Positions 26,439-34,069 of a stretch of 64,000 nt of DNA are shown piece by piece (positions within the stretch are counted from its first letter, which is position 1; each line of letters begins with the position of its first letter). Under the pieces are notes generated by a model. It was not told the origin of the DNA. It did no database searches and saw nothing but the letters and a program-made list of their open reading frames with translations. The translations under genes were made by a program, and so were the position numbers. This stretch comes from Sphingomonas sp. ATCC 31555 (GTDB taxonomy: Bacteria; Pseudomonadota; Alphaproteobacteria; Sphingomonadales; Sphingomonadaceae): the NCBI RefSeq assembly GCF_000282895.1, contig NZ_ALBQ01000039.1, positions 1 through 64,000 of the forward strand. Direction: 5' to 3'.

Positions 26439-26989
26439 GCCGTTCGCCTTCCGATGCCCAGCTGCACGCGCCGCCAGGGGCGCCAGAACGCCACCACCGC
26501 CGCCGGCGGGGCCGCGCTGATCGCCCGCCCCTCCAGTTGGTGCGCGGCCAGCAGCACTATGCCGTGCGCCAGGGGCGGCGGCACGTCCGCCCAACCGGTC
26601 GCCGCGCCCGCGACGAACCGCACCCGCACGCGGGCCGCGCCATGGGGTGCGGCGATGCGCACCCAGCCTTCGCCCCGCGCGTCGATGTCGATGGCATAGG
26701 CTTCGATCGGCAATGCCGCCGCGCTGCCGTCGTTCGCCAGCGCCGCCACGCTGGTGATCGCCGTCACCGGCCCCTGCGGCAGTCGCTGCCATTGGCCCGA
26801 TCGCGCCAGCATCGCCTGCCATTCGCGCGCGATCCAGGCGATGCCGGTAAAGGCCTCGCCCAGCGCCAGCGCGGTGCGTGCCGCCGCGTCGATCGCCGCG
26901 TCCTCGCTGCTGCCTTCGATGCGCAGATATGCCTTGATCGTGCCGCGCGCGGCTTCGATCGCCGCCGCCGGAAAGGGCGGTGCGTCCAT
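26423..26989 (-). CDS. GTA head-tail connector (g6-like, phiE125 gp8 family)
   Basis: A 188-residue adaptor: AIEAARGTIKAYLRIEGSSEDAAIDAAARTALALGEAFTG is the helical N-terminus of the phage connector family, followed by LPQGPVTAITSVAAL and IDIDARGEGWVRIA, then HGIVLLAAHQLEGR. It forms the ring under the portal. The 28-bp gap upstream separates it from the spike module. Confidence 0.85.
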   Translation of the reverse strand: MDAPPFPAAAIEAARGTIKAYLRIEGSSEDAAIDAAARTALALGEAFTGIAWIAREWQAMLARSGQWQRLPQGPVTAITSVAALANDGSAAALPIEAYAIDIDARGEGWVRIAAPHGAARVRVRFVAGAATGWADVPPPLAHGIVLLAAHQLEGRAISAAPPAAVVAFWRPWRRVQLGIGRRTACSVD

Positions 26990-27016
26990 GGTCCTGTCTC
27001 CTGCTGTTGCCGGGGG

Positions 27017-27160
27017 CTATTCGGGGTCTTGGGGTGGTGGCACGGAGTCGGGGTCCTCGCGCGCAAGCTGCCGCCCGGGTCCGGGGTCATAGGGCGTCTC
27101 GCCGTCCCACTCGATGCGATTGACCACCACGTCTGCCTCGATCACGCGATAGACCGCCAT
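27017..27160 (-). CDS. Small phage-tail-associated protein
   Basis: A 47-residue protein, MAVYRVIEADVVVNRIEW then DGETPYDPGPGRQL and an acidic, proline-rich end. The V-V-N-x-I-x-W-D-G-E-T-P pattern is seen in small proteins encoded beside phage tail fibres. GGAGGAAGCG precedes ATG, 10 bp after the stop of the glycine-rich fibre gene. It is too short for most gene finders. Confidence 0.7.
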   Translation of the reverse strand: MAVYRVIEADVVVNRIEWDGETPYDPGPGRQLAREDPDSVPPPQDPE

Positions 27161-27170
27161 CGCTTCCTCC

Positions 27171-28370
27171 TCAGCCGAAATACCAGGTCAGGCGCAGCTC
27201 GCCGCGCCCGCCATTGCCGCCCGCGCCCGACGCGAAGCCGCTGTCGCACGCGCCGCCGCCGCCACCGCCGCCGCCCGGATCGCCACCCGCGCCGCCGGCC
27301 GTGCCGGCACCGCTGTTCTGGCCGGAAGCGCCACCGCCACCGCCGCCGCCACCGATCTGCACCAGCGGATTCGCTGCGCCGCCACCGGCACCGCCCGTCC
27401 CGCCGGTGCCGCTCGCGCTGTTCGTGCCGCTATGGGTGGATCCGGCGCCGCCGCTCGATGCCGCGCGGATCGCGTTCGCCGCATCCAGGCTGCCGCCCGC
27501 CCCGCCCCCGCCGGTGATGCCAGCCGCGCCCTGTGCCGCGGCGCCGGCGGGTATCGATGCGCTGCCCGCGCCCGCCGCGCCGAAGGTGCCGCTTGGGGCC
27601 GCGCCGCCAGCGGCACCGGCGGTATAGCCGCCCACCCCGCCGGCGCCGCCAGCCGCGCTCACCAGGGTGCCGAGCAGCGTGGTACCGCCCGTGCCGCCGG
27701 TAACCCCACCGGATCCGGTGCGGCTCGCACCGCCGCCGCCGCCGGCGCCGATCGTCACGCTTTCCGCGGCGCCATGGGCGGCGGCGGGCAGCGTCAGCGC
27801 ATGCACGGCGCCGCCCGCGCCGCCACCGCCGCCGGTCCGGACCGTTGCGGTGGCGCCAGAGCAGCCTGATCCGCCGCCGCCACCGCCGCCCACCGCCAGC
27901 ACGTCGAACGCAGTGGCCAGCGGCGGCCGGCTGCTCGTGCCCGAACTGACGAAGCTCGCGCGCAGCGGCGCGATGCCCCAGCGCAGCGGCACCCAGCCGG
28001 CACCCGTCCAGTACACCGCCGCCCAGTCATGCTGCGCCGAAAGCCAGGCGATGTCGGTACTGCCGTCGCGCAGCGTCACGCGGTTGGCCGATGCGTCACC
28101 CTTGCGGACGTGCAGCTGGTCGCCCGCGCTCAGGCCGCTGCCACCGGGCAGGGTGAAGATCACCCCGCCCGACGCCGCATCGCCTACGAACAGCCGACCC
28201 AACTCCGCCGCCGCAACGGCGTGGTTCGCCGTCTTGACGACGACAGACAGGCTGTTGCGTCCGGCATACAGCTCGTCGAAATTCGCGTTCGCCTTGATCC
28301 AGGCGGCGCGCTCGGTATCGCCGGTGCCGTCATTGGCGGCGGCACCCACGTTGATGGTCTGTCTGGCCAC
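27171..28370 (-). CDS. Glycine-rich fibre or spike protein
   Basis: A 399-residue protein. The N-terminus (RQTINVGAAANDGTGDTERAAWIKANANFDELY) is the attachment domain of many phage tail fibres. Residues 55-150 form a domain with TLPGGSGLSAGDQLHVRKGD and WTGAGWVPLRWG. From about 155 to 390 the protein is glycine-rich with repeated GGGGGAGG and alternating Ala/Thr patches, resembling glycine-rich adhesin domains built from polyglycine II helices, and ends ELRLTWYFG. It lies next to a spike-base gene and to capsid, so it may decorate the head rather than the tail. Glycine-rich tips of this kind evolve fast and often fix receptor choice. Confidence 0.78.
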   Translation of the reverse strand: MARQTINVGAAANDGTGDTERAAWIKANANFDELYAGRNSLSVVVKTANHAVAAAELGRLFVGDAASGGVIFTLPGGSGLSAGDQLHVRKGDASANRVTLRDGSTDIAWLSAQHDWAAVYWTGAGWVPLRWGIAPLRASFVSSGTSSRPPLATAFDVLAVGGGGGGGSGCSGATATVRTGGGGGAGGAVHALTLPAAAHGAAESVTIGAGGGGGASRTGSGGVTGGTGGTTLLGTLVSAAGGAGGVGGYTAGAAGGAAPSGTFGAAGAGSASIPAGAAAQGAAGITGGGGAGGSLDAANAIRAASSGGAGSTHSGTNSASGTGGTGGAGGGAANPLVQIGGGGGGGGASGQNSGAGTAGGAGGDPGGGGGGGGACDSGFASGAGGNGGRGELRLTWYFG

Positions 28371-28372
28371 GC

Positions 28373-28504
28373 TTAGCTCCTGTCGATGGTGCGCAGGGTC
28401 GAATCCACCGTGCTCGTGGTGCGGTCGACGCGGGTGGAGGGTGCCGTCGGCGGGCCTGCGCGCCTGCGCGCCGCCGCCGGGATGGAAAGCGAAAGCCCGT
28501 CCAT
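28373..28504 (-). CDS. Small basic ORF coupled to the spike-base gene
   Basis: A 43-residue frame (LSLSIPAAARRRAGPPTAPS then a Ser/Thr/Arg tail). Its ATG overlaps the spike-base stop as TGATG and it ends 2 bp before the fibre start, as expected for a real operon gene. It has no recognised family; it could be a linker left from gene decay. Confidence 0.4.
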   Translation of the reverse strand: MDGLSLSIPAAARRRAGPPTAPSTRVDRTTSTVDSTLRTIDRS

Positions 28505-28770
28505 CAATAGAGCGCCAGCATGTCGGCCGCGCTGGTGCCCGTCGCCCGCACGAACTGCGCGCGCAGCGGCAGGATGCTGCCGCTCGCCACGTTCTTCCAC
28601 ACCGTATCCGCGCCGCCGTTCACGCCGCGCAGTGTGATCGTCCCACCGGTGCCGACATAAAGGCCCTTGGGGATGTCGGGCAGCGGCACCGTGTCGCTCG
28701 GCACCACCGCCACCGCCCTTGTCGCCGGCGCCGCCACCTGGTCGGCGCTGTTCGCGAACTGGTCTGCCAT
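28504..28770 (-). CDS. Spike base protein, RCAP_rcc01079 (GhsA)-like
   Basis: An 88-residue protein: RAVAVVPSDTVPLPDIPKGLYVGTGGTITL, then VWKNVASGSILPLRAQFV and ATGTSAADMLALY. This is the pattern of the RCAP_rcc01079 family, the base of the capsid head spike of RcGTA that helps particles bind the capsule of recipient cells. In R. capsulatus the spike genes are outside the main cluster; here the gene lies directly downstream of the capsid gene. Family recognition is by recalled motif, not a search. Confidence 0.72.
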   Translation of the reverse strand: MADQFANSADQVAAPATRAVAVVPSDTVPLPDIPKGLYVGTGGTITLRGVNGGADTVWKNVASGSILPLRAQFVRATGTSAADMLALY

Positions 28771-28785
28771 GCTCGCTCTCCCGGC

Positions 28786-29811
28786 TCAGTTGGCGGAAAA
28801 TTTCAGAAGCTTGATCGCCTCCGAATTGCTCACCATGCCGCCCAGCCGCTTGCTCGCGTAGAAATGGACGAACGGCTTGTTCGAATAGGGGTCGCGCAGC
28901 AGCTGCGTCTCGCCGCGCTCAGCGATCAGATAGCCGGCCTGAAAATTGCCGAACGCGATGGCAAGGCTGTTCGCGGCGATGTCCGGCATGTCCTCGGCCT
29001 CCACCACCGGATAGCCGAGCAGCGTCGCCGGCTGCCCCGCGGCCAGGCCCGGCTGCCACAGCATCTGGCCCTCGCTGGTTTTGAACTTCCGGATCCGCGC
29101 CAGCGTCGCCGAATTCATCACCCAGCTCGCGCCCTGGCGATAAGGTGCGCGCAGCGCCTGGACGAGGTCGATCAGCTTCTCCTCCGGATTGGCAGCGAAG
29201 GCGCCCGCCGCGCCCATCGCAAGATATTGCAGCGTGCCGAACGGGCGTGCCGAGTCCCCCGCGCTCGAGGTCGTCGACGCCAGGAACCCCTTGGGCCGGT
29301 TGACGCCGCTGCCGTTCACGAACGCCGCGCCCTCTGCGACGGCGAACTCGCGCGCGATCTCGTCGGCCAGCCACGCCTCCACGTCGAACATCGCGTCGTC
29401 CAGCATCGCCTGGCTTGCCGCCGGATTGGCATAAAGCTCGCCGAACGGCGGGGCGACTTCGTTGAAGGTCGGCGTCGCCGTCATCGGCCGCGCGGCCGTT
29501 TCCGCCGCCCAGCCGCTGTCGAAGCCGCCGCTCGCCACCAGCTTGCGGTATCCGCTCGTCCCCACCTTCACCACATTGGCGATCGCGCGCAGCGGCGAGA
29601 TCGCCTTCAGCGTCGCGTCGATCCGAGCATCGATCTCGCGCGGCACCGCAACGCCGCCCTCGGCCCCGCTGGCGCCCGACAGCGCCTTGGTCTCCACGCC
29701 GCCGCGTACATAGCCGTCGAACGCCATGCTCGTCGCCGGCCGGCCGCCCGCCAGCATCGGCCGCACCGGCGGCAGCGCCGCCTGTTCGAAGCTCGTTTCC
29801 AGTTCGTCCAT
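28786..29811 (-). CDS. GTA major capsid protein, HK97 fold (g5-like)
   Basis: A 341-residue HK97-fold capsid protein. Conserved parts include FDGYVRGGVETKALSGASGAEGG (about residue 31), VPREIDARIDATLKAISPLRAIANVV, YANPAASQAMLDDAMFDVEAWLADEI and the C-terminal AFGNFQAGYLIAERG, KPFVHFYASKR, EAIKLLKFSAN. Only about 30 residues precede the conserved body, whereas GTA and HK97 capsid precursors usually carry an N-terminal coiled-coil delta domain of about 100 residues that scaffolds assembly and is removed by the protease. GGGAGACGAAC precedes ATG, so the short start is real rather than a misplaced one. Confidence 0.92.
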   Translation of the reverse strand: MDELETSFEQAALPPVRPMLAGGRPATSMAFDGYVRGGVETKALSGASGAEGGVAVPREIDARIDATLKAISPLRAIANVVKVGTSGYRKLVASGGFDSGWAAETAARPMTATPTFNEVAPPFGELYANPAASQAMLDDAMFDVEAWLADEIAREFAVAEGAAFVNGSGVNRPKGFLASTTSSAGDSARPFGTLQYLAMGAAGAFAANPEEKLIDLVQALRAPYRQGASWVMNSATLARIRKFKTSEGQMLWQPGLAAGQPATLLGYPVVEAEDMPDIAANSLAIAFGNFQAGYLIAERGETQLLRDPYSNKPFVHFYASKRLGGMVSNSEAIKLLKFSAN

Positions 29812-29884
29812 GTTCGTCTCCCACGTGAAAGCCCCGCGCGAACCGCTGTCCGCCCGGCAACTCGTTCCAACATCCCGAAAAAGT

Positions 29885-30253
29885 TCAGCCGACCGCGTGC
29901 ACTCGCGCCAGCGGCTGCATCGGCTCCGCCACCAGGCTCACTTCGATCAGCTGAAGCGCGGTCAGCTCGCGCACGCGCCCCGCCCGCGCCGCCTGCACGC
30001 GATAGCCGAACGAAAGCCCCGCCACCGCGCCCTTTGCCACCAGCGACGCCAGCCGCGGATCCTCCACCCGGCCGATCACCCGCAGGCCGCGCGCATCCTC
30101 GCCGATCGCCTCGATTCTGCCGACCGGCGCGCCGCGATGCTGCCATAGCAGCGGCACTGCCCGCACCGGCCCGAACGCGCCCCGCCGCACCACGTCCCCG
30201 CCGCGGTCCACCGCATCGAACACCGCGGCATAGCCGGCGAAGCGCACGCTCAT
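29885..30253 (-). CDS. HK97 family prohead protease (g4-like)
   Basis: A 122-residue serine protease of the HK97 prohead type. RFAGYAAVFDAVDRGGDVVRRGAFG is the conserved opening, VPLLWQHRGAPVGRIEAIGED contains the catalytic His, and LSFGYRV contains the catalytic Ser. It trims capsid precursors, though this capsid has almost no visible delta domain to trim. The start overlaps the small membrane protein stop by ATGA. Confidence 0.9.
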   Translation of the reverse strand: MSVRFAGYAAVFDAVDRGGDVVRRGAFGPVRAVPLLWQHRGAPVGRIEAIGEDARGLRVIGRVEDPRLASLVAKGAVAGLSFGYRVQAARAGRVRELTALQLIEVSLVAEPMQPLARVHAVG

Positions 30254-30558
30254 TTCAGCCAGCCGGGAAAGCCCAGCCGCATCGCCAGCGCCACCAGCAC
30301 CAGCGCCGCCACCATCCGGCCCACCCATTGCATCACCGCCTTGATCATCGACTTCTTGGCGTCGCGCCACGCGCTCAGCAGCTCGCGCAGCTCGGTCATG
30401 TCCTTGGCCGCGCCGCCATCCTCCAGGCCCAGCCGGGCCAGCGCCCGGCCTGCGCCCATGTCTCCCGCTTCCTCGGCGATCGCACGCAGCGTCGCCAGTT
30501 CGGCACCTTCGCTCTCGGCCTGCTCGATCAGCTGGGCCAACATCGTCCCATCGGTCAT
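30250..30558 (-). CDS. DUF6127 small membrane protein (g3.5 position)
   Basis: A 102-residue protein. The N-terminal 70 residues are helical and acidic (LAQLIEQAESEGAELATLRAIAEEAG, MTELRELLSAWRDAKKSMIKAVMQW) and a single transmembrane helix follows (MVAALVLVALAMRLGFPGW). It occupies the g3.5 slot between portal and protease, overlapping both by ATGA, and resembles the DUF6127 family of sphingomonad GTA clusters. Function unknown; the layout with a cytosolic helix and membrane anchor could place capsid assembly at the membrane. Confidence 0.72.
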   Translation of the reverse strand: MTDGTMLAQLIEQAESEGAELATLRAIAEEAGDMGAGRALARLGLEDGGAAKDMTELRELLSAWRDAKKSMIKAVMQWVGRMVAALVLVALAMRLGFPGWLK

Positions 30559-31655
30559 GACAACCCCACCAGTTTGCGTTTCTCGTCGTCGCTCAGGAAA
30601 TCGGCCGCGCTCACCTGCTGCCACAGCCGCTGGCGGTCCTCGGCCAGCGCCGGCACCCGGTCCACGTCCACGGCCAGCCGCGCCTCGGGGAACCAGGGCG
30701 CCAGCCCGCGAGACAGGCCGCCGAGCAGATGCTCGGCCATCGGCAGGATCGCCTGCCGCCACAGCGCCCGGTTGGCCTCGCGGTAATTGGCATAGGCGGT
30801 GTCGCCCGGCAGCCCGAGCAGCATCGGCGGCACGCCGAACGCCAGCGCGATCTCGCGCGCCGCCGCCGCCTTCAGTCCCACGAAATCCATGTCGGCGGGC
30901 GTCAGGCTCATCGCCTGCCATTTCAGCCCGCCTTCCAGCAGCATCGGCCGCCCGGCATTGGCGGCGCCGGCAAACCCCGCCTCCATCTCGTCCTTCAGCC
31001 GCGCGAACTGGTCCGGGGCCAGCGCCGATCCGTCGCCGGGGTCGTAGACCAGGGCCCCGCTCGGTCGCGCCGCATTGTCGAGCAGCGCCTTGTTCCACCG
31101 CGTCGCCGCATTGTGGATCGCGATCGCGCCCGCCGCCGCGTCCAGGCAGCCCAGCCCATAATGATCGTCGGCGGGGTGGAAGGCGCGCAGATGCACGATC
31201 TGCGGCTGCCCGCCATCCTCCGCCGCCAGCCGCGTCACATGCTCGCCGACGCGGTAGCGATAGGCGATCGGCCAGCCGCCCGCGTCGGGCTCCACGCTCA
31301 CTCGCTCGGGTCGCAGCGCATACAAGGCGCGCAGCCGTCCCTCGCCGTCGGTCAGCAGCTGTACATAGCCGTTGCCGTGCAGCAGCAGTTGCGCCGCCAG
31401 CGTCTCCAGCAGCCGCTGCCCGCCCGATGGCGCCGAAACCAGCGCCACCAGCTCGGGGTCGGCGTTCGCCAGCGGGGCCCCGCCCACGCCTTCCGCCACC
31501 AGCCGCACCGCCCGCTGCGCCACCGGATTGTGGCAATAGCCGTCGCGCAGCTGCGCTTCATAGCTGCGCGGCCAGTCGCCGAAGCTGCCCCAGCCGCCCC
31601 GCGCCAGCGCCGGCCGCTGGCCTTCACGCGCGGCCTTCCGCCCGAACCACTTCAT
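30555..31655 (-). CDS. GTA portal protein (g3-like)
   Basis: A 366-residue HK97-type portal protein: QLRDGYCHNPVAQRAVRLVAEGVGG, LLLHGNGYVQLLTDGEGRLRALYALRPERV, VHLRAFHPADDHYGLG and MDFVGLKAAAAREIALAFGVPPMLLGLPGD are the family's signature blocks. It forms the dodecameric gate for DNA packaging. The start at 31655 overlaps the EF-hand gene stop (ATGA). Length is slightly short compared with 390-400 residues in RcGTA. Confidence 0.92.
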   Translation of the reverse strand: MKWFGRKAAREGQRPALARGGWGSFGDWPRSYEAQLRDGYCHNPVAQRAVRLVAEGVGGAPLANADPELVALVSAPSGGQRLLETLAAQLLLHGNGYVQLLTDGEGRLRALYALRPERVSVEPDAGGWPIAYRYRVGEHVTRLAAEDGGQPQIVHLRAFHPADDHYGLGCLDAAAGAIAIHNAATRWNKALLDNAARPSGALVYDPGDGSALAPDQFARLKDEMEAGFAGAANAGRPMLLEGGLKWQAMSLTPADMDFVGLKAAAAREIALAFGVPPMLLGLPGDTAYANYREANRALWRQAILPMAEHLLGGLSRGLAPWFPEARLAVDVDRVPALAEDRQRLWQQVSAADFLSDDEKRKLVGLS

Positions 31656-31939
31656 CGTGCCAACTCCGCCGGCCGCAGCCGGCCGTCCTGATCCAGATCG
31701 TGCGCCCAATATGCGGCGATCAGGCCCGTCCGGATCCCGTCCCAGAACCCGCCGATCAGCGTCGCGGGCGGAAAGGCACGCTCCACCATCGCCTGCACTT
31801 CGGCGGCATCCAGCGCGCCATCGCCATTGCGATCCTGCGCCGCCACCATCACGGCGCCCATCGGCAGCCGGCTCTGCGCGTCCAGGGCGCACGCCGCCGT
31901 CAGCAGGGCGAGCAGCCCTGCAGCCATGCATCTCCGCAT
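31652..31939 (-). CDS. EF-hand calcium-binding lipoprotein inside the GTA operon
   Basis: A 95-residue protein with a lipoprotein signal peptide (LLALLTAAC, lipid-attachment Cys at residue 17) and two complete EF-hand loops: DRNGDGALDAAE at 36-47 and DLDQDGRLRPAE at 81-92, both with all six canonical calcium ligands. It overlaps the portal gene by ATGA, so it is translated with the GTA genes. RcGTA has no gene here. A cell-envelope calcium sensor co-made with GTA particles might act in release or uptake, but that is inference. A repeat pair lies just upstream. Confidence 0.8.
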   Translation of the reverse strand: MRRCMAAGLLALLTAACALDAQSRLPMGAVMVAAQDRNGDGALDAAEVQAMVERAFPPATLIGGFWDGIRTGLIAAYWAHDLDQDGRLRPAELAR

Positions 31940-31959
31940 TGGATATCTCCCGCTGTTAC

Positions 31960-32013
31960 ATTCCTACCCGGCACGGGAAGGGGGACCATCTGCGAATGCA
32001 AATGGTCGAGGGG
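31960..32013 (+). repeat. Palindromic repeat D1
   Basis: ATTCCTACCCGGCACGGGAA leads into GGGGGACC, an inner hairpin ACCATCTGC/GCAAATGGT and a terminal GAGGGGG. It is the same design as repeats A1 and B1, with an inverted partner at 32074-32126. Confidence 0.75.
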
Positions 32014-32073
32014 GCCGCCGCGGCACGCGGCGGGTTCCCCCGCTATCGTTCAGCCCCGTGCCTGACGGCGCAG

Positions 32074-32126
32074 CCCCTCCACCATGCGGCCAGGCCACGC
32101 GGTCCCCCTCCACGGGCCGGGAAGGA
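32074..32126 (-). repeat. Palindromic repeat D2
   Basis: CCCCTCCACCATGCGGCC and the following bases form an imperfect inner hairpin, then GGTCCCCCTCC and CGGGCCGGGAAGGAT close the unit. It is inverted relative to D1. The 60 bp between them hold no gene. The pair sits between terminase and the EF-hand gene. Confidence 0.72.
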
Positions 32127-32148
32127 TTTTAGGGCTGTAAGGTCCCCG

Positions 32149-33459
32149 TCACACCACCCGTATCGCAGCCCTCCCGCGCCGGCCCAGCAGCAACTCATGC
32201 ACCGCCCACACCAGCGCGTCGGCGCGGTCGGGCGAGCGGCCCGGCCCCTGATAGCCTCCGGCCACCTGGAACCCGGCCATCTCTTCCTCCAGCGCCGGGA
32301 ACACGCCCGCTTGCCACAGCGCGCCTTTCTCGTAGAGCAGCGCCACCGGCTCGGCACGGACGACCTTGCCTCGGCTGGCATGCACCAGTCGGATCGGCAG
32401 GTCCGTGTCGGCAGCCTTCAACACGCTTTCCACCATCGTGCCGCCCTGGTTCTTCTCGGCCACCACGCATTCCGCCTCGAACCGCCGGGCGCAGTCCGCC
32501 ACCGCCGCTGCCCAGCCTTCGGGGCTCAGCCCGGCGACGCTGGCATCGGCCAGCACATAGCCTTGCTTGTCCGCGCCCAGCCCCACCGCAACGATGCCGC
32601 ATGCATCGCCCTCGCTGCCTGCCGGCGGATCCACTCCCACCACCACGCGCACCAGCGGCACCGCGGCCTCCCGCCGCTGCCGTTCGATCAGCGCACGCGG
32701 CCACAGCGCGCCCGCCACATCGTCGATCATCTCGCCGTCCAGCTCCTGCCGCCCGAGCCGCGTGCCGGCATATGCCTGCACCATCGCCTCGACGAAGCTG
32801 CGCGGCAGATGGATATTGTCGCGGGTCCGCCCCCGCGTTTCGTGCAGGCCGGGCGGCCCGATCGCGAGCAGCCGTCGCATCAGCTTCACCGGCCGCGGCG
32901 TCGTCGTCACCACCACGCGCGGCTGTGCGCCGCGGCGCATCCCCATCATCAGATTGTCCCAGGCGGCGTCGGCGCAGCCTGCCGACCATTTCGCCAGCTC
33001 GTCCGCCCACGCGAAGTCATGCTCGGGTCCGCGCAGCTTTTCCGGCGCCTCGGCCGAATACACGAGCGCGCGTGCGCCCGATCCGAACACGAGTTCGCCT
33101 GCTGTGGCGCGCCAGTCGAGCGTCTCGCCCTCCAGCCCCACCGCGAGCAGCCCCGATGGCCCCTCCACCATCACCCGCCGCGCATCCTCCAGCGTCGCGC
33201 CGATCAGCGCGATCCGCGCGCCCGGCACGTCGCGCGCCATCTGGCTCACCCATTCGGCGCCCGCCCGCGTCTTGCCGAAGCCCCGTCCGGCACGGATCAG
33301 CCAGATCCGCCAGTCGCCGTCGGGCCAGAACTGGCCGTCATGCGCCCAGCGCCCCCACCATTCGTTGAACGCGCGTAGCTCGGTTTCTGACATGCGCTCC
33401 AGCATCCGGTCGCGCTCCTTGCGCGGCAGCAGCGCAAGCCGCTCCACCGGGTTCCTCAC
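32149..33459 (-). CDS. GTA large terminase subunit (g2-like)
   Basis: A 436-residue packaging motor. The ATPase half shows the Walker A-like RAGRGFGKTRAGAEW (about residue 56) and the Walker B HDFAWADEL (about 147), then VVVTTTPRPVKLM. The nuclease half shows VVVGVDPPAGSEGDACGIVAVG, VVAEKNQGGTMVESVL and DRADALVWA with acidic metal ligands. The start is a GTG that overlaps the small terminase stop (GTGA). In GTAs this enzyme packages host DNA in short headfuls. Confidence 0.93.
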   Translation of the reverse strand: MRNPVERLALLPRKERDRMLERMSETELRAFNEWWGRWAHDGQFWPDGDWRIWLIRAGRGFGKTRAGAEWVSQMARDVPGARIALIGATLEDARRVMVEGPSGLLAVGLEGETLDWRATAGELVFGSGARALVYSAEAPEKLRGPEHDFAWADELAKWSAGCADAAWDNLMMGMRRGAQPRVVVTTTPRPVKLMRRLLAIGPPGLHETRGRTRDNIHLPRSFVEAMVQAYAGTRLGRQELDGEMIDDVAGALWPRALIERQRREAAVPLVRVVVGVDPPAGSEGDACGIVAVGLGADKQGYVLADASVAGLSPEGWAAAVADCARRFEAECVVAEKNQGGTMVESVLKAADTDLPIRLVHASRGKVVRAEPVALLYEKGALWQAGVFPALEEEMAGFQVAGGYQGPGRSPDRADALVWAVHELLLGRRGRAAIRVV

Positions 33460-33947
33460 CTGCCCTGCTCCGCCTTCAGCCGTTTCTCCAGCGCGTCCAG
33501 TCGCTTGGACAGCGCCGCCTCCGCCTCCGCGCGGCTCATGCGCTGGATTTCGCCCACCCGCCGCTTGCGTCGGCCCTCCACCGTCGGCCGGTGGGCGCGG
33601 AGCAGCGTGAGCGCCAGCTCGGCGTCGAACGGCGTCTCGGGTGCGTCGCCGCCACCGAATTCGACATCGTTCACCCCTGCGCCGGCGGCGCGCAGCAGCC
33701 GTTCCTCCAGGCGGTCATAGCCCATGAGCAGCGCGTCGCGCCACAAGCCGGCGAACTCCGGATCGCGACGGCGAAGCTGGTAGACGCCCGCCTTCGACAT
33801 GCCTGCCTCCGCGCAGGCAATATGGACGTTGCAGGTCACCGCCAGCGTGTCGAGGAAGCGCTGCCGCTTCTCGCTCGTCCAGCCGATTTCCTTCACCCGG
33901 CGTATCTGCCGCCGTCGCTGGTTGCCTGCCGCAATCGTCAGTCCCAC
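33456..33947 (-). CDS. GTA small terminase-like DNA-binding protein (g1-like)
   Basis: A 163-residue protein with a helix-turn-helix in KRQRFLDTLAVTCNVHIACAEAGMSKAGVYQLRRRDPEF and a basic, helical C-terminus (RMSRAEAEAALSKRLDALEKRLKAEQGR). It is the first gene of the cluster, as g1 is in RcGTA. A GTG start is used, with GGGAGAAA six bases upstream; a downstream GTG at VKEIGWTSEK would also give a family-like start. Confidence 0.82.
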   Translation of the reverse strand: MGLTIAAGNQRRRQIRRVKEIGWTSEKRQRFLDTLAVTCNVHIACAEAGMSKAGVYQLRRRDPEFAGLWRDALLMGYDRLEERLLRAAGAGVNDVEFGGGDAPETPFDAELALTLLRAHRPTVEGRRKRRVGEIQRMSRAEAEAALSKRLDALEKRLKAEQGR

Positions 33948-34069
33948 CCGCTTTCTCCCAAGACGCGAACGGGCCGCCGCGCCAGCGCGCCTGGCCCGTT
34001 CCAGCAGAGCCGCACCCCGCGACTCGCACTTCTTCAGCGTTCCTGTTTTGTGCCATATCAGCGTGACGA

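Noticed and set aside
27667..30786. 1,039-codon plus-strand frame across capsid, protease and fibre genes
   Set aside because: The minus strand holds recognised GTA genes with overlapping starts; the plus frame is low-complexity Pro/Arg/Ala.
18173..33947. Active temperate prophage
   Set aside because: No integrase, repressor, lysis or replication gene and no attachment-site duplication are visible; gene order is that of a GTA.
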